Shown: positions 1-7,497, counted from the first letter of the stretch. The stretch is DNA of 35,521 bases from QHCE01 sp038260095 (GCA_038260095.1 JBBSOC010000016.1:1-35521); one strand, 5' to 3'. Numbers and translations are program-made. Notes: generated by a model from the letters alone, not told the origin.

Positions 1-518
1 CTATCCACTACTGGTCTTTGTGTCCCCTCTATGATGAGGCCGCGTAGGCACTGACCGCCATCCTCGGGGTCTATTAGGTCATCCCAATATTCCCATCCTT
101 CTTTGCCTTCTCTGCCCACGGGGCGGGGGAAATACGTTAGGGACGTAAATTCCAGATCTTTGTCAGAGGTCGATTTCAGTATTTGCCCTTCCGGGCTGAC
201 GTTGAGCACGCAGCATCGATACCTATGGGCTTCTCGGGTGAAAGTGGGGTGGAGGGTAGCCATGAGGTAGGTGAATCTTTCCGCCGTCATAGGCTCCCAC
301 AGATCGCAAAGCTCCTCGTTGTCCCGTAGAGAAACCTCGTGGGAACCCTCTGTATCTTCCCACCTCACCACACCCGTCTCCAACGAATATGTTAAGGGGA
401 GGTCGTATATATCCTTCCACTTGGTATAGTCCATAAGCGCCAAGAAGGTAAGGGTTTTCCTAGTAAAATCATCCGGGTAAGGGAGCTCTATACCAGAAAT
501 ATTTTCTTTAAGCTGCAT
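1..518 (-). CDS. hypothetical protein, cut by left window edge
   Basis: An open frame starts at ATG 518-516 and reads 172 codons without a stop to the left edge, so the gene continues outside the window. The product begins MQLKENISGIELPYPDD and is rich in acidic and aromatic residues (many Trp, Tyr, Glu and Asp). No membrane segment or signal peptide is visible, so it is probably a soluble cytoplasmic protein. I do not recognise a family. It uses AGG, ATA and TTA codons more freely than the genes to the right, and the DNA is visibly richer in A+T, which suggests recent transfer or cargo of the integrative element. No strong ribosome binding site precedes the ATG. That it is coding is supported mainly by the long uninterrupted frame and its balanced composition. 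Confidence 0.55.
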   Translation of the reverse strand, partial: MQLKENISGIELPYPDDFTRKTLTFLALMDYTKWKDIYDLPLTYSLETGVVRWEDTEGSHEVSLRDNEELCDLWEPMTAERFTYLMATLHPTFTREAHRYRCCVLNVSPEGQILKSTSDKDLEFTSLTYFPRPVGREGKEGWEYWDDLIDPEDGGQCLRGLIIEGTQRPVVD

Positions 519-701
519 ACGGCCATGCTAACAATCGACGAAAATCATGGCGAGCACATTGAAGAGATTCCTCTGGCGTCGGGCGATGTTTCCCGGCCCT
601 GGATTCTCGGAAGCAAGTAGTCAAACTGAGATAAATCGCCGACCCCGAGGGCATTATTGACTTGGGGACCCGCGTGGTGATGCTTATCGTGGGTGTATTA
701 G

Positions 702-1901
702 TTACGCCGTTCTATCTCCGTACTGGAAAACACCCCTGGGTTGCTGTTTTCTCGAATTTGAGTCCGGGCTCGTTCGTTTGGGGCGACTATCAAAAAGTCG
801 ATCAGGAAGCTCCACAAGTGTAGCAACTTGCGCCGTGAAGGGGTCATTGGACAGAAGGAAGACTTTACAGTCGGCGTGAAGGCCAATCAGTAGCTTACGG
901 GCGTGCGATAATGCGGTGGATCTGCGACCACGATTAAGCACTAGCGCTACCCAATATATGTGCTCCAATCGCAGCTCGGGGATCGCACGAACGCCTTCTG
1001 GCAGGCACCGCTGATACTCACGAATGAGGTGCCGCCAGCGCAAATTTAACCTACAACGCGTGAAGACCCGAAGCCGAGGATTGAGTTTCGACTCTTGGAG
1101 AGCCTCAGTCTCAATTTCCAGATGCCTATGTTGGGCCTGGAGGGTACGTATGTGATCCGACCCGTATTCGTGTTCTACTTGCGTGGCGAATTGCCTATAT
1201 AGATTTGTTGCGCCCGCATAGTCTTTAGCATCGTAGTACGTTTCAGCTTTGATGCGAAGCCGCTTTAAAAGCTCCGGTAGGTCAGGCACAGATGGTTGCT
1301 CCGGTAGGTCAGGCCCAGATGGTTGCTCTTGACGATAAAGAAGAATCGCCTCGGCGACTAGAGCGCGACTTTCGGCTTCCTTTACAGCATCGGTGAGCCC
1401 TTCAATACGTTCCTCTGCCGCCACGAGGTCTGCCGTGGTGAGCCCTTCAATACGTGCCTCTGCCGCCGCGAGGTCTGCGGTGAGCTGGCTCGTACGGGCT
1501 TCTGCTGCCGTGAAAGCTGTGGTGAGCTGGTCAATTTCGGTGAGTAGGTGTTGCCGTTCCTCCTGCCAAGCGGGCCTGTCGGGTGCCACAGTGGCTCGCC
1601 ATGCCTTACGCCAGCCCTCTAGCTCTGTTTCAGGGACACCGCAAGCCAGCACGAACAGCTCCACGGTTTTCCAGGTGAGTTGGCTAGTGCTGGTCGGTGA
1701 CTTCTCGCCGATCAGTTCACCGATGGTAGCGGGAGCCAGTTCTATCCCCATGCTCTCACCGATCTTGCGGAGGTCACGGTAAGAAGGGCGCCCGATCTCG
1801 ACGTATAGCTGCCGAAGGCAATACACCAAGTCGGCCCGGCACCGGAAGTTGCCCGGGTCCAGGTCAATGCCGCTGGTGTCCGGTGCCCCCATGTCCACCA
1901 T
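702..1901 (-). CDS. HTH-type protein with coiled coil and TPR-like C-terminal half
   Basis: The product is about 399 residues if it starts at ATG 1901; an in-frame ATG at 1949 would add 16 residues, and neither has a clear Shine-Dalgarno site. The first ~100 residues resemble the helix-turn-helix-like domain at the front of many actinobacterial regulators and conflict proteins (CLRQLYVEIGRPSYRDLRKI, then TIGELIGEK). Next comes an Ala/Glu-rich coiled coil of 14-15-residue repeats (AAEARIEGLT type), then two copies of a nine-residue Pro-rich linker (PSGPDLPEQ, PSVPDLPEL). A TPR-like helical region follows (AETYYDAKDYAGATNLYRQF), and the basic C-terminal half is unrecognised. The gene is divergent from the element operon that begins at 2138, so control of that operon is plausible but is inference. 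Confidence 0.6.
   Translation of the reverse strand: MVDMGAPDTSGIDLDPGNFRCRADLVYCLRQLYVEIGRPSYRDLRKIGESMGIELAPATIGELIGEKSPTSTSQLTWKTVELFVLACGVPETELEGWRKAWRATVAPDRPAWQEERQHLLTEIDQLTTAFTAAEARTSQLTADLAAAEARIEGLTTADLVAAEERIEGLTDAVKEAESRALVAEAILLYRQEQPSGPDLPEQPSVPDLPELLKRLRIKAETYYDAKDYAGATNLYRQFATQVEHEYGSDHIRTLQAQHRHLEIETEALQESKLNPRLRVFTRCRLNLRWRHLIREYQRCLPEGVRAIPELRLEHIYWVALVLNRGRRSTALSHARKLLIGLHADCKVFLLSNDPFTAQVATLVELPDRLFDSRPKRTSPDSNSRKQQPRGVFQYGDRTA
1271..1324. repeat. two tandem 27-bp units inside the HTH/coiled-coil gene
   Basis: Two adjacent 27-base units, 1271-1297 and 1298-1324, differ at one base. They encode the repeated DLPEQPSGP/DLPEQPSVP linker between the coiled coil and the TPR-like region. 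Confidence 0.85.
1392..1530. repeat. 42-45-bp imperfect repeats encoding the coiled coil
   Basis: The phrase GGTGAGC recurs at 1392, 1437, 1479 and 1521. The first two units (45 bases) are nearly identical and the later ones are degenerate. They encode 14-15-residue Ala/Glu heptad-like repeats, consistent with coiled-coil growth by unit duplication. Confidence 0.7.
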
Positions 1902-2063
1902 CCGCGTCTGTCCGCGTGCTGTCCGGCGAGACCAGCAGCATAGCTGCACCCAGGTGATCCGACGGCCGGACAGGGGCCGGGCCAGTCAGATCAACCCCGA
2001 ACAGGTCAATTCGCCCACCGGACGGTAGGCCGGACACCCGATCACTGCGCTTGAGTACGAACA

Positions 2064-2072
2064 CCCCCCCCC
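2064..2072. repeat. nine-C homopolymer between divergent genes
   Basis: Nine consecutive C residues lie in the gap between the minus-strand HTH gene and the plus-strand gene starting at 2138. One of three C9 runs in the window; it could change promoter spacing or a leader frame. A TTG-initiated in-frame extension of the 2138 gene would start at 2051 and span the run. Confidence 0.8.
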
Positions 2073-2137
2073 GCAGCCCCACCGGCAACCGGTGGCGGAT
2101 GGAGCGGGGTGCCAGCAGTAACGAGCGAAGGAAAGGA

Positions 2138-2473
2138 ATGGTCCAGGTGGTGTATTTGCCGCGTCGTGTTAGCGACGCTTCGAGTGGTTTTTCCGGGTGT
2201 GAGGTGTGGGGTCGGCGTCTGGTACCGGCCCAGGTGCAGCGGGCGGTCCATCATGGGGTCGCGGTGGAGCACGGGCGGGGCATTGTGCGCGCCGCCCAAG
2301 TACGGGCCGTGGAATATGTCGCCGAAGAAGCCTTGCAAGCTGTGGGGCGGCTGTCCCGCACGGAGGCGATTTATGCCCAGCACGTGCCCCACGCGGCGGC
2401 CCGGCTGCAAGCAATCGCGGACATAGCAGCAATGAATCTGGCCGACATTGTGGCCGAGACAGGACGGGACTGA
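2138..2473 (+). CDS. small hypothetical protein, first gene of the element operon
   Basis: The product is 111 residues, starting at ATG 2138 behind a purine-rich ribosome binding site (AAGGAAAGGA just upstream). The open frame extends further up, but the early residues are low-complexity and the binding site decides this start. The protein is Ala/Val-rich and mostly alpha-helical (QRAVHHGVAVEHG, RAAQVRAVEYVAEEALQAVGRL, AARLQAIADIAAMNLADIV). No membrane segment is seen and I do not recognise the family. Helical proteins of this size that open small-gene cassettes are common in actinobacterial mobile elements. The stop at 2473 is followed after one base by the start of the next gene, so the two are very likely co-translated. 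Confidence 0.65.
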   Translation: MVQVVYLPRRVSDASSGFSGCEVWGRRLVPAQVQRAVHHGVAVEHGRGIVRAAQVRAVEYVAEEALQAVGRLSRTEAIYAQHVPHAAARLQAIADIAAMNLADIVAETGRD

Positions 2474-2474
2474 C

Positions 2475-2744
2475 ATGACCGTGTGGATGCTTACCGTCAC
2501 AGTGGCGGCAGTGGTGGCGCTGGTGTTGGTGTGGTTGGGCTACCAGCTCGCGCTCGATCGGCTGCGCGACGCACATGCCTCCATTGCGCAGCAGAAAGCA
2601 GCCCTAGACGCCGAATGGTGGCAGCTGGATCAAACCCGGCGTATCCGCTCGGTGTTTTGGGCAGCGAGGCAAGCCATGCACGCCGAGGCAGGAAACAGCC
2701 CGTGGCCACCCACCACCGACACCACGAAACAACCAGGAGGGTAG
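2475..2744 (+). CDS. small single-pass membrane protein
   Basis: The product is 89 residues from ATG 2475, one base after the previous stop. Residues ~4-25 form one hydrophobic helix (LTVTVAAVVALVLVWLGYQLAL). It is followed by a charged helical region (DRLRDAHASIAQQKAALDAEWWQLDQTRR) that may be a short coiled coil, and by a Pro/Thr-rich tail. The layout suggests an N-terminal anchor with a cytoplasmic helical domain. The function is unknown; a role in assembling or regulating a transfer apparatus is conceivable from context only. Confidence 0.65.
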   Translation: MTVWMLTVTVAAVVALVLVWLGYQLALDRLRDAHASIAQQKAALDAEWWQLDQTRRIRSVFWAARQAMHAEAGNSPWPPTTDTTKQPGG

Positions 2745-2747
2745 GCG

Positions 2748-2951
2748 ATGAGCCGGACGCAAGAACATGAGCCGGGTACACAGCCCGCCGTGCGGCCCCA
2801 GCGGGTAATCGTCAGCCTGCTGGTGGCCGTGGTCGTGACCATCGCCACCCACATGACAGATGCGCTGCTGACTCCGCTAGTGCAATGGCTAACCTCGGCG
2901 GCTGATCCTGATGAGTGTGTTCGCGCTTGCGTCAACCTGGCTACGCGGTAG
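2748..2951 (+). CDS. small membrane protein
   Basis: The product is 67 residues from ATG 2748. A good ribosome binding site (CAGGAGGG) lies eight bases upstream and the previous stop is only a few bases away. After a polar N-terminus (TQEHEPGTQPAVRPQ) there is one hydrophobic segment at about residues 20-45 (VIVSLLVAVVVTIATHM and onward), then a short tail with two Cys. Family unknown. It is part of the tightly packed small-protein cassette. Confidence 0.6.
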   Translation: MSRTQEHEPGTQPAVRPQRVIVSLLVAVVVTIATHMTDALLTPLVQWLTSAADPDECVRACVNLATR

Positions 2952-3114
2952 CGCGGATGTTTACCCGGCAGGCTACCGGATCAACTGCGCAGGGCAACGC
3001 CGCCACCTGTTCCAAACCCCCGCACAACGCGGATTCTCTCCGCTCATCGGCCGATACGTCCTGGTAGGCGAGTTTACGGAATTCCGGGACAGTCTCGGAT
3101 TCCGGCATCGCTAG
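2911..3114 (+). CDS. possible small hypothetical protein
   Basis: A 67-residue frame from ATG 2911 overlaps the previous gene by 41 bases. It is basic and contains GYRINCAGQRRHLFQ and SPLIGRYVLVGEF. The ribosome binding site is weak. It is included because it would fill an otherwise empty 240-base gap in a tightly packed operon and its composition is protein-like. It may not be a gene. Confidence 0.35.
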   Translation: MSVFALASTWLRGSADVYPAGYRINCAGQRRHLFQTPAQRGFSPLIGRYVLVGEFTEFRDSLGFRHR

Positions 3115-3198
3115 ACCGCCCTGTGGTCCGCCGGGGGCTTGTCACACGCACGGGCACCCCGGCAATCTCACATTCGGTACAGAGAAAGGGCAGTGGTC

Positions 3199-3444
3199 AT
3201 GATCAGTTTCATGATGGGGTGGTGGCGGGCACGAGCGGCACGGCCCCTGTTGTGGTGCGTGGTGACGCTGCTGGTCTACGCGATATTTCCGGTACCCCCG
3301 GAGTGGGTGCTGCTGCTGATCGTGGGGCTAGGAGTGGCCCTCACAGTGACAGTGCGGCAGTTACGCGAAGGCGACCAAGTGGTCGCGCAGCCCTACCACG
3401 CGGGGTGCGTGCAACAACCGCCTTACCAGCACGGGGGGTGGTGA
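3199..3444 (+). CDS. small two-helix membrane protein
   Basis: The product is 81 residues from ATG 3199; a GTG at 3193 is in frame and is better spaced from the GAGAAAGG ribosome binding site. Two hydrophobic helices are seen, about residues 15-32 (PLLWCVVTLLVYAIF) and 35-52 (EWVLLLIVGLGVALTVTV). They are joined by a short PVPP turn and followed by a polar tail. This size and topology resemble the small two-helix PrgI/VirB-like accessory membrane proteins found in conjugative loci, but the similarity is only architectural. Its stop overlaps the next start (TGATG), implying translational coupling. Confidence 0.65.
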   Translation: MISFMMGWWRARAARPLLWCVVTLLVYAIFPVPPEWVLLLIVGLGVALTVTVRQLREGDQVVAQPYHAGCVQQPPYQHGGW

Positions 3445-3737
3445 TGCGCGCCTCTGGTCGAGCTGTGCTCACTGGCGCGGTCGTATTCGCCATCGCAATG
3501 GGCGCGTTGGAATCCGGTGGCTGGTGGTGGGCGTGGCTCGCCGGAATCGTGCTGCTTATGTTCGGGGGCCGGGTGCGGCTCCAGCTGGTGGGTGTGCGGC
3601 TGTCGGCAGCTAACCGGTTCATTCTGCGGGAAAACCGGAAAACCCGACGCCATACCCGAGCTATGGCGCGGCAGCGCCGTCGCCGAATCCGCGACCAGCA
3701 ACGCGCGATGCGCGCCCGGCACCGGCAAGCCCAATAA
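3444..3737 (+). CDS. small two-helix membrane protein with basic tail
   Basis: The product is 97 residues from ATG 3444, overlapping the previous stop by one base (TGATG). Two hydrophobic segments (AVLTGAVVFAIAMGAL and WWWAWLAGIVLLMFGG) are followed by a strongly basic cytoplasmic tail (RENRKTRRHTRAMARQRRRRIRDQQRAMRARHRQ). The tail could bind DNA, RNA or lipid head groups. A longer in-frame reading upstream exists, but it is a shadow of the previous gene. Family unknown. It is the last gene of the first cassette before a 138-base gap. Confidence 0.65.
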   Translation: MRASGRAVLTGAVVFAIAMGALESGGWWWAWLAGIVLLMFGGRVRLQLVGVRLSAANRFILRENRKTRRHTRAMARQRRRRIRDQQRAMRARHRQAQ

Positions 3738-3789
3738 TCCGACCCTGGCGGGGAGTTTCTGTGCCATAAACGTAAACCCGTTAGGCCGT

Positions 3790-3825
3790 GGGAAATTTCG
3801 GGGTTACGCTAGATTTCCCCCCCCC
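3790..3825. terminator. hairpin followed by a C9 tract
   Basis: GGGAAAT at 3790-3796 pairs with ATTTCCC at 3813-3819, and the 3' arm runs into nine C residues (3817-3825). It lies between the small membrane cassette and the gene starting at 3876. It could end the first transcript, or, if a promoter spans the C tract, tune its spacing. No U tract is present. Confidence 0.4.
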
Positions 3826-3875
3826 GAACATACGTACGAAGAATCATCCCGGTATCTACCTTGAGAGGTGATCAA

Positions 3876-4316
3876 ATGTTGCCCTCGCAACCGTTGAACA
3901 TTGACACGTTGCATAAAGAACTCAAGATAGCTCGCCGTCGGGGTGTGCAAGATTCGCGACTGAAAAGCCACGCGCCGGGAATTATCGAACTGCTCTACCC
4001 GGCCGCGCGGTACCCGGATTTGACCATTCATCAACGGGCGATGGCGGCAGAAAACCTGATCGTGGCCGCCATCAATGTTCTGGGCGCAGAGGTAGGGCAC
4101 TTGCTGTCAGTGCTGTTGTGCCTCGATCCGGCAACCTCGCATCTACTGTTGCAACAGCGGCGAGAACTGGCCGCCGACCGTGTCGGTGTGCTACCGGCGA
4201 CCTGGCAACGGGGACGGTGGGAACGGCAACTACTGGCCGACCTCGCCGCCAAGGTTTACCGACTGCACCAAGCAGAAGCCGATACCTACATACCCGCTGC
4301 GGTCGAACACGCATAA
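3876..4316 (+). CDS. hypothetical helical protein
   Basis: The product is 146 residues from ATG 3876, preceded by the ribosome binding site GAGAGGTGA. It is Leu/Ala-rich and probably all-helical: IDTLHKELKIARRRG, GIIELLYPAARYPDL, AMAAENLIVAAINVLG, VGHLLSVLLCLDP, QRRELAADRVG and RQLLADLAAKVYRLHQ. The conserved-looking WERQLLADLAAKVYRL end may be an interaction helix. Proteins of this look are frequent beside actinobacterial element genes, but I cannot name a family. It is followed by a strong hairpin, so it closes a transcription unit. Confidence 0.65.
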   Translation: MLPSQPLNIDTLHKELKIARRRGVQDSRLKSHAPGIIELLYPAARYPDLTIHQRAMAAENLIVAAINVLGAEVGHLLSVLLCLDPATSHLLLQQRRELAADRVGVLPATWQRGRWERQLLADLAAKVYRLHQAEADTYIPAAVEHA

Positions 4317-4346
4317 ACCACTCTCGCCCTTCACCCCGTTGGAAAC

Positions 4347-4383
4347 GTGAGCCCGCGCGACCCTCCCGGTCCGGCGGGCTCAC
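4347..4383 (+). terminator. GC-rich hairpin terminator
   Basis: GTGAGCCCGC at 4347-4356 pairs perfectly over 10 bases with GCGGGCTCAC at 4374-4383, with a 17-base loop. It lies 31 bases after the stop of the preceding gene. It lacks a long U run, which is common for actinobacterial terminators. Confidence 0.65.
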
Positions 4384-4442
4384 CCCTTGTCGCATCTTTT
4401 CGCACTGGTTGCCCTCGCCTGGTTGAGCTGTGGTTATCCGGG

Positions 4443-4509
4443 TTTTTCGTATGTTTCTTGCATGTTTTTCGTATGAAATCTACATGAAGAGTGCCATGTT
4501 TTTCGTATG
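4443..4509. repeat. iteron-like cluster of TTTTTCGTATG
   Basis: The 11-mer TTTTTCGTATG occurs three times in the same orientation, at 4443-4453, 4465-4475 and 4499-4509, with steps of 22 and 34 bases. The last two copies extend to ATGTTTTTCGTATG. A degenerate inverted copy (CGTAGGAAAAAC) follows at about 4515. The cluster is an AT-rich island in GC-rich element DNA, between a terminator and the operon carrying the coupling ATPase. The layout resembles binding iterons of a replication or transfer origin, or a cooperative operator; which one is inference. Confidence 0.6.
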
Positions 4510-4614
4510 TAACTCGTAGGAAAAACTCATTATTTTCTACACCTGTTTCAAGCGAAGCTTATCCCTGCTTCCGGTCGATACGCGGCCGGTCATCAACAGC
4601 AGGGAGAAGAAGCC

Positions 4615-4842
4615 ATGTCGGTGTCCGGGGTGGTCCTTGCCGAGCTCGGTTACGCAATCCGGCTCATGTTTTCCACGGTGCCGAGCCTGCGCGCTCCTGC
4701 CGAGCAGCGCTCCGACTGGTGCTTACTCAAGGGCGAGGTCTATGAGTTCACAGCCGCCACCCATCCCGCCATTGCCGCCCAAGTCATGCAGATCGCAGAC
4801 AAAGCACGACGCGAAGCCCACGCCATCCACCTCGATTACTGA
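4615..4842 (+). CDS. small hypothetical protein
   Basis: The product is 75 residues from ATG 4615 with a good ribosome binding site (CAGGGAGAAG). It contains a helical segment (VVLAELGYAIRLMFS), a polar middle with WCLLKGEVYEFTAATHP, and a C-terminal helix (IAAQVMQIADKARREAHAIHL). It is soluble as far as can be seen; family unknown. It is the first gene of the unit carrying the coupling protein and lies just downstream of the iteron-like cluster. Confidence 0.6.
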   Translation: MSVSGVVLAELGYAIRLMFSTVPSLRAPAEQRSDWCLLKGEVYEFTAATHPAIAAQVMQIADKARREAHAIHLDY

Positions 4843-4857
4843 GCGGGCGTGGTGGCG

Positions 4858-5037
4858 ATGATGCGGGCATATCGGATTCGGGTGTATGGCAAGCCACGCA
4901 AGCACATTGATCCTCACCAGTTCGTGCAGGCGTTGATCATGCTGGCACGTGAGCTGCACGACCAGCAACTACAGGAACAAGCCAGCAGACAGGCATCGCA
5001 GCCGGAGCCGGAGCCGGAGCCGTGCGATGGTGGCTGA
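4858..5037 (+). CDS. small hypothetical protein overlapping the coupling protein gene
   Basis: The product is 59 residues if it starts at ATG 4858; in-frame GTGs at 4849 and 4852 are alternatives. The sequence is MMRAYRIRVYGKPRKHIDPH followed by a helix (FVQALIMLARELHDQQLQEQ) and an EPEPEPEP tail. The tail is encoded by a tandem GCCGGA hexamer (about 5001-5022). The last 11 bases overlap the start of the coupling ATPase gene, indicating coupled translation. Function unknown. Confidence 0.55.
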   Translation: MMRAYRIRVYGKPRKHIDPHQFVQALIMLARELHDQQLQEQASRQASQPEPEPEPCDGG

Positions 5038-7282
5038 TCTGGTGTGGCTGGGGTTTGCGGTTGTGTTGGGGCTGGCGGGTCTGGCTCTGATGGTTTTCGG
5101 GGCGCGGGTGCTCATTCATGAGGCGCTTATGGCGCGGTGGTGGGGGTCGTTGGTGGCGTTTGAGCTGCGTCTACCGCGCACGGCCACGGTAGCTGAGGTG
5201 GGGCGGTGGGTGGGAACGGTGCGGGCGATGGTGCGCGCTCGGCGGTGGTGGTCGATCCTGCCCCGCTGGCCCCTAGTGGTGGAAACCAGCGCGACGCGGG
5301 CCGGGGTGCACCGGGTACTGCTGGTCCCCTCCCGGCTGCGCACCGAGGTCATATCCACCCTCGCCGCCCTCGTACCGGGCGCCCGGCTAAACGAGCTGCC
5401 CGACTACCTCACCGGTACCGAACGGATGCGGTATCAGGCGGCCGGTGAAGCCCGGCTACGCGGCGGCGGTGATCTGTTGGCGGTGGGTCGGGCTGAGGAC
5501 ACCAGCCGCCACGTCCTGGCGGTCTTGCAGCCATTGGAGGCCGGTGAGGTGGTGCGGGTGCAGTGGGTGATCACCGGGGCACGGGCGCCGCGCTGGATCA
5601 CCGCACCCACCACCGAACACGCCGATATGCCGGAGTTGTGGCGCTCGGATGACCCGATGCTGAGCGCGACATGCCGTGTGGCGGTCGCCTCCCGGTTCGG
5701 CAAGCGCCGGGCGCGGTCGGTGTTCGGGCGGGTCTGGGCGAGCTTACGGGGAATGAACACCCCGCGCGTGCGGATGGTGCGGGCCTGGTGGATACCCCGC
5801 CTCGCTGTGGTGGGCCGGTTGCACGCGCGGGTGATACCGCGCGGCCGGTGGCCCATCGTGGCCACCTCATCCGAGCTTGCCGGGTTGCTCGGGTTCGCGG
5901 CCGGGGCGATGACGCTGCCGGGAGTAGCCGGGGGCGTGTCACGGACGTTGCCGACCCCGCCGTCCATGCCCACTAGCGGGCTGGCGATCGCGGCCAGTAA
6001 CTACCCCGGAACACACAACAACATTGTGCTGTCGGTGGGGGACCGGTTGCGGCATGTGTGGGTCGCTGGCCCCACCGGCACCGGAAAAACCACGTTATTG
6101 GCCAACATGATCGGCTACGACATCAACGCCGGGCACGGCGTTGTCGTGGTGGATGCCTCCGGGGCGCTGGTGTCGCGGGTACTGGACCGGATACCGGATG
6201 CACGCGCGGCTGACGTGATCGTGCTAGACGCCACCAGCACCGACCACATCGTGGGCCTCAACCCCTTACAGGCAGGCCCGCCCGAGCAGGCCGCGTCGTT
6301 TGTGTTCCACGTGCTGCACTCCATCTACGCGGCGAACTGGGGGCCGCGTACCGCCGACATTCTGCGCGCCGGGCTGCTCACCCTCGCCCACACCCACGCC
6401 GCCAACGGGGAACCGTTCACACTCGTAGAAATGCCGGAACTACTCACCAACTCCGGTTTCCGTCGCAGCGTCACCACACAACCGCTGTCGCCGCACATCG
6501 CCTCGTTTTGGCGCTGGTATGAATCCCTGTCCGAACCGGCGCGGTTGAACGCGATAGGGCCGGTGTTGAACAAGTTGCGGGCGTTCACGCTGTCCACCCC
6601 CCTGCGCCTGATGCTCGGCCAATCACCAGGCATCGACATCGCCGACGCGCTGACCCGCAACCGGATCGTGCTCGTGCCGCTGAAAAAAGGATTCTTAGGA
6701 ACCGAAACCGCCGCGCTCATCGGCTCACTGGTGACCGCAAGTGTGTGGCAAGCCGCCCTCGGGCGCGCCGCTATTAAGGAGGAGAAACGCCAACCCTGCT
6801 GGCTGTATCTGGATGAGTTCCAAGACATCATTCGCCTGCCAATTGACATCGGGGACATGCTTGCCCAAGCCCGCGGCCTGGCTCTAGGATTGACCCTGGC
6901 GCACCAGTTCTTGCGGCAGCTCACACCCGAAATTAAAGGCGCGGTGCTGGGCACCGCCCGCACCCACGTAGTGTTCCAGTTGGGTGTGGAGGACGCCGAA
7001 ACCCTCGCCAAAAGTTTCACCCCGCTGTCCGCCGATGATCTCCGGCACCTGGGCGCGTTTGAGGTCGCCGTGCGCCCGTCCGTGGGTGGCGCGACACTGA
7101 CCCCGGTCACCGGCCAAACGTACCCACTACCCGAGGCCAGCACAGATGGCGAGGCGCTCGCGAAAGCCAGCCGGGAGCGCTACGGGGTGGGCCGGGACGA
7201 CGTGGAGGCCGCGACACTGGAACGGCTACGTGTGCCGGTGGGGAAGCGTTCCAATCAGCTCACTTTCGGCGATGAGCAATGA
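5027..7282 (+). CDS. VirD4/TraD-like conjugative coupling ATPase
   Basis: The product is 751 residues from ATG 5027; the longer frame upstream is an Arg/Ser-rich shadow of the preceding gene. An N-terminal membrane helix (about residues 5-29) is followed by a basic region. The ATPase core then has Walker A at about 348-356 (GPTGTGKTT). Next is the family phrase VVVVDASGALVSRVLDRIP, with IVGLNPL further on, which is typical of HerA/TraG-type type IV coupling proteins. A second acidic motif, WLYLDEFQDI, lies near residue 600, followed by a TraM-recognition-like C-terminal part. Known family members sit at the inner membrane and pump DNA to a transfer channel using ATP. No VirB4 is visible, so the element may be mobilizable, or its other transfer genes may lie left of the window. 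Confidence 0.85.
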   Translation: MVADLVWLGFAVVLGLAGLALMVFGARVLIHEALMARWWGSLVAFELRLPRTATVAEVGRWVGTVRAMVRARRWWSILPRWPLVVETSATRAGVHRVLLVPSRLRTEVISTLAALVPGARLNELPDYLTGTERMRYQAAGEARLRGGGDLLAVGRAEDTSRHVLAVLQPLEAGEVVRVQWVITGARAPRWITAPTTEHADMPELWRSDDPMLSATCRVAVASRFGKRRARSVFGRVWASLRGMNTPRVRMVRAWWIPRLAVVGRLHARVIPRGRWPIVATSSELAGLLGFAAGAMTLPGVAGGVSRTLPTPPSMPTSGLAIAASNYPGTHNNIVLSVGDRLRHVWVAGPTGTGKTTLLANMIGYDINAGHGVVVVDASGALVSRVLDRIPDARAADVIVLDATSTDHIVGLNPLQAGPPEQAASFVFHVLHSIYAANWGPRTADILRAGLLTLAHTHAANGEPFTLVEMPELLTNSGFRRSVTTQPLSPHIASFWRWYESLSEPARLNAIGPVLNKLRAFTLSTPLRLMLGQSPGIDIADALTRNRIVLVPLKKGFLGTETAALIGSLVTASVWQAALGRAAIKEEKRQPCWLYLDEFQDIIRLPIDIGDMLAQARGLALGLTLAHQFLRQLTPEIKGAVLGTARTHVVFQLGVEDAETLAKSFTPLSADDLRHLGAFEVAVRPSVGGATLTPVTGQTYPLPEASTDGEALAKASRERYGVGRDDVEAATLERLRVPVGKRSNQLTFGDEQ

Positions 7283-7397
7283 TCGCGCGCAGTGTCCGGT
7301 CGGCTGTCCGATCACGTCGAGCGCCACCCAGCATAACCCCAGGCCAGCGCCACCGTGTCGGGCCGCAAGGCAGACAACTTACTCCTGTAAGGCGGTG

Positions 7398-7497
7398 GTC
7401 ATCTTTCCCCTCTGCCGTCCCCTCCCTCCTCTCTTTCTTCCTCCTACCTAACCTCCCCCCATTGCGCTCGTCCCCCTCCGTCCCTTCCTCCTTCACA
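7398..7497 (+). other. polypyrimidine tract in the gap before the replication-relaxation gene
   Basis: The ~244-base gap 7283-7526 has no gene. Its second half is almost pure C and T on the plus strand (for example 7403-7460, with only a few purines). Such asymmetry may favour unusual DNA structure or single-strand functions, or leave a poorly structured CU-rich leader. The next gene's own ribosome binding site lies further on. Confidence 0.6.

Noticed and set aside
6325..7143. Minus-strand 272-residue frame
   Set aside because: It is an antisense shadow of the coupling ATPase gene, rich in Ser and Arg as expected for a reverse reading of GC-rich DNA.
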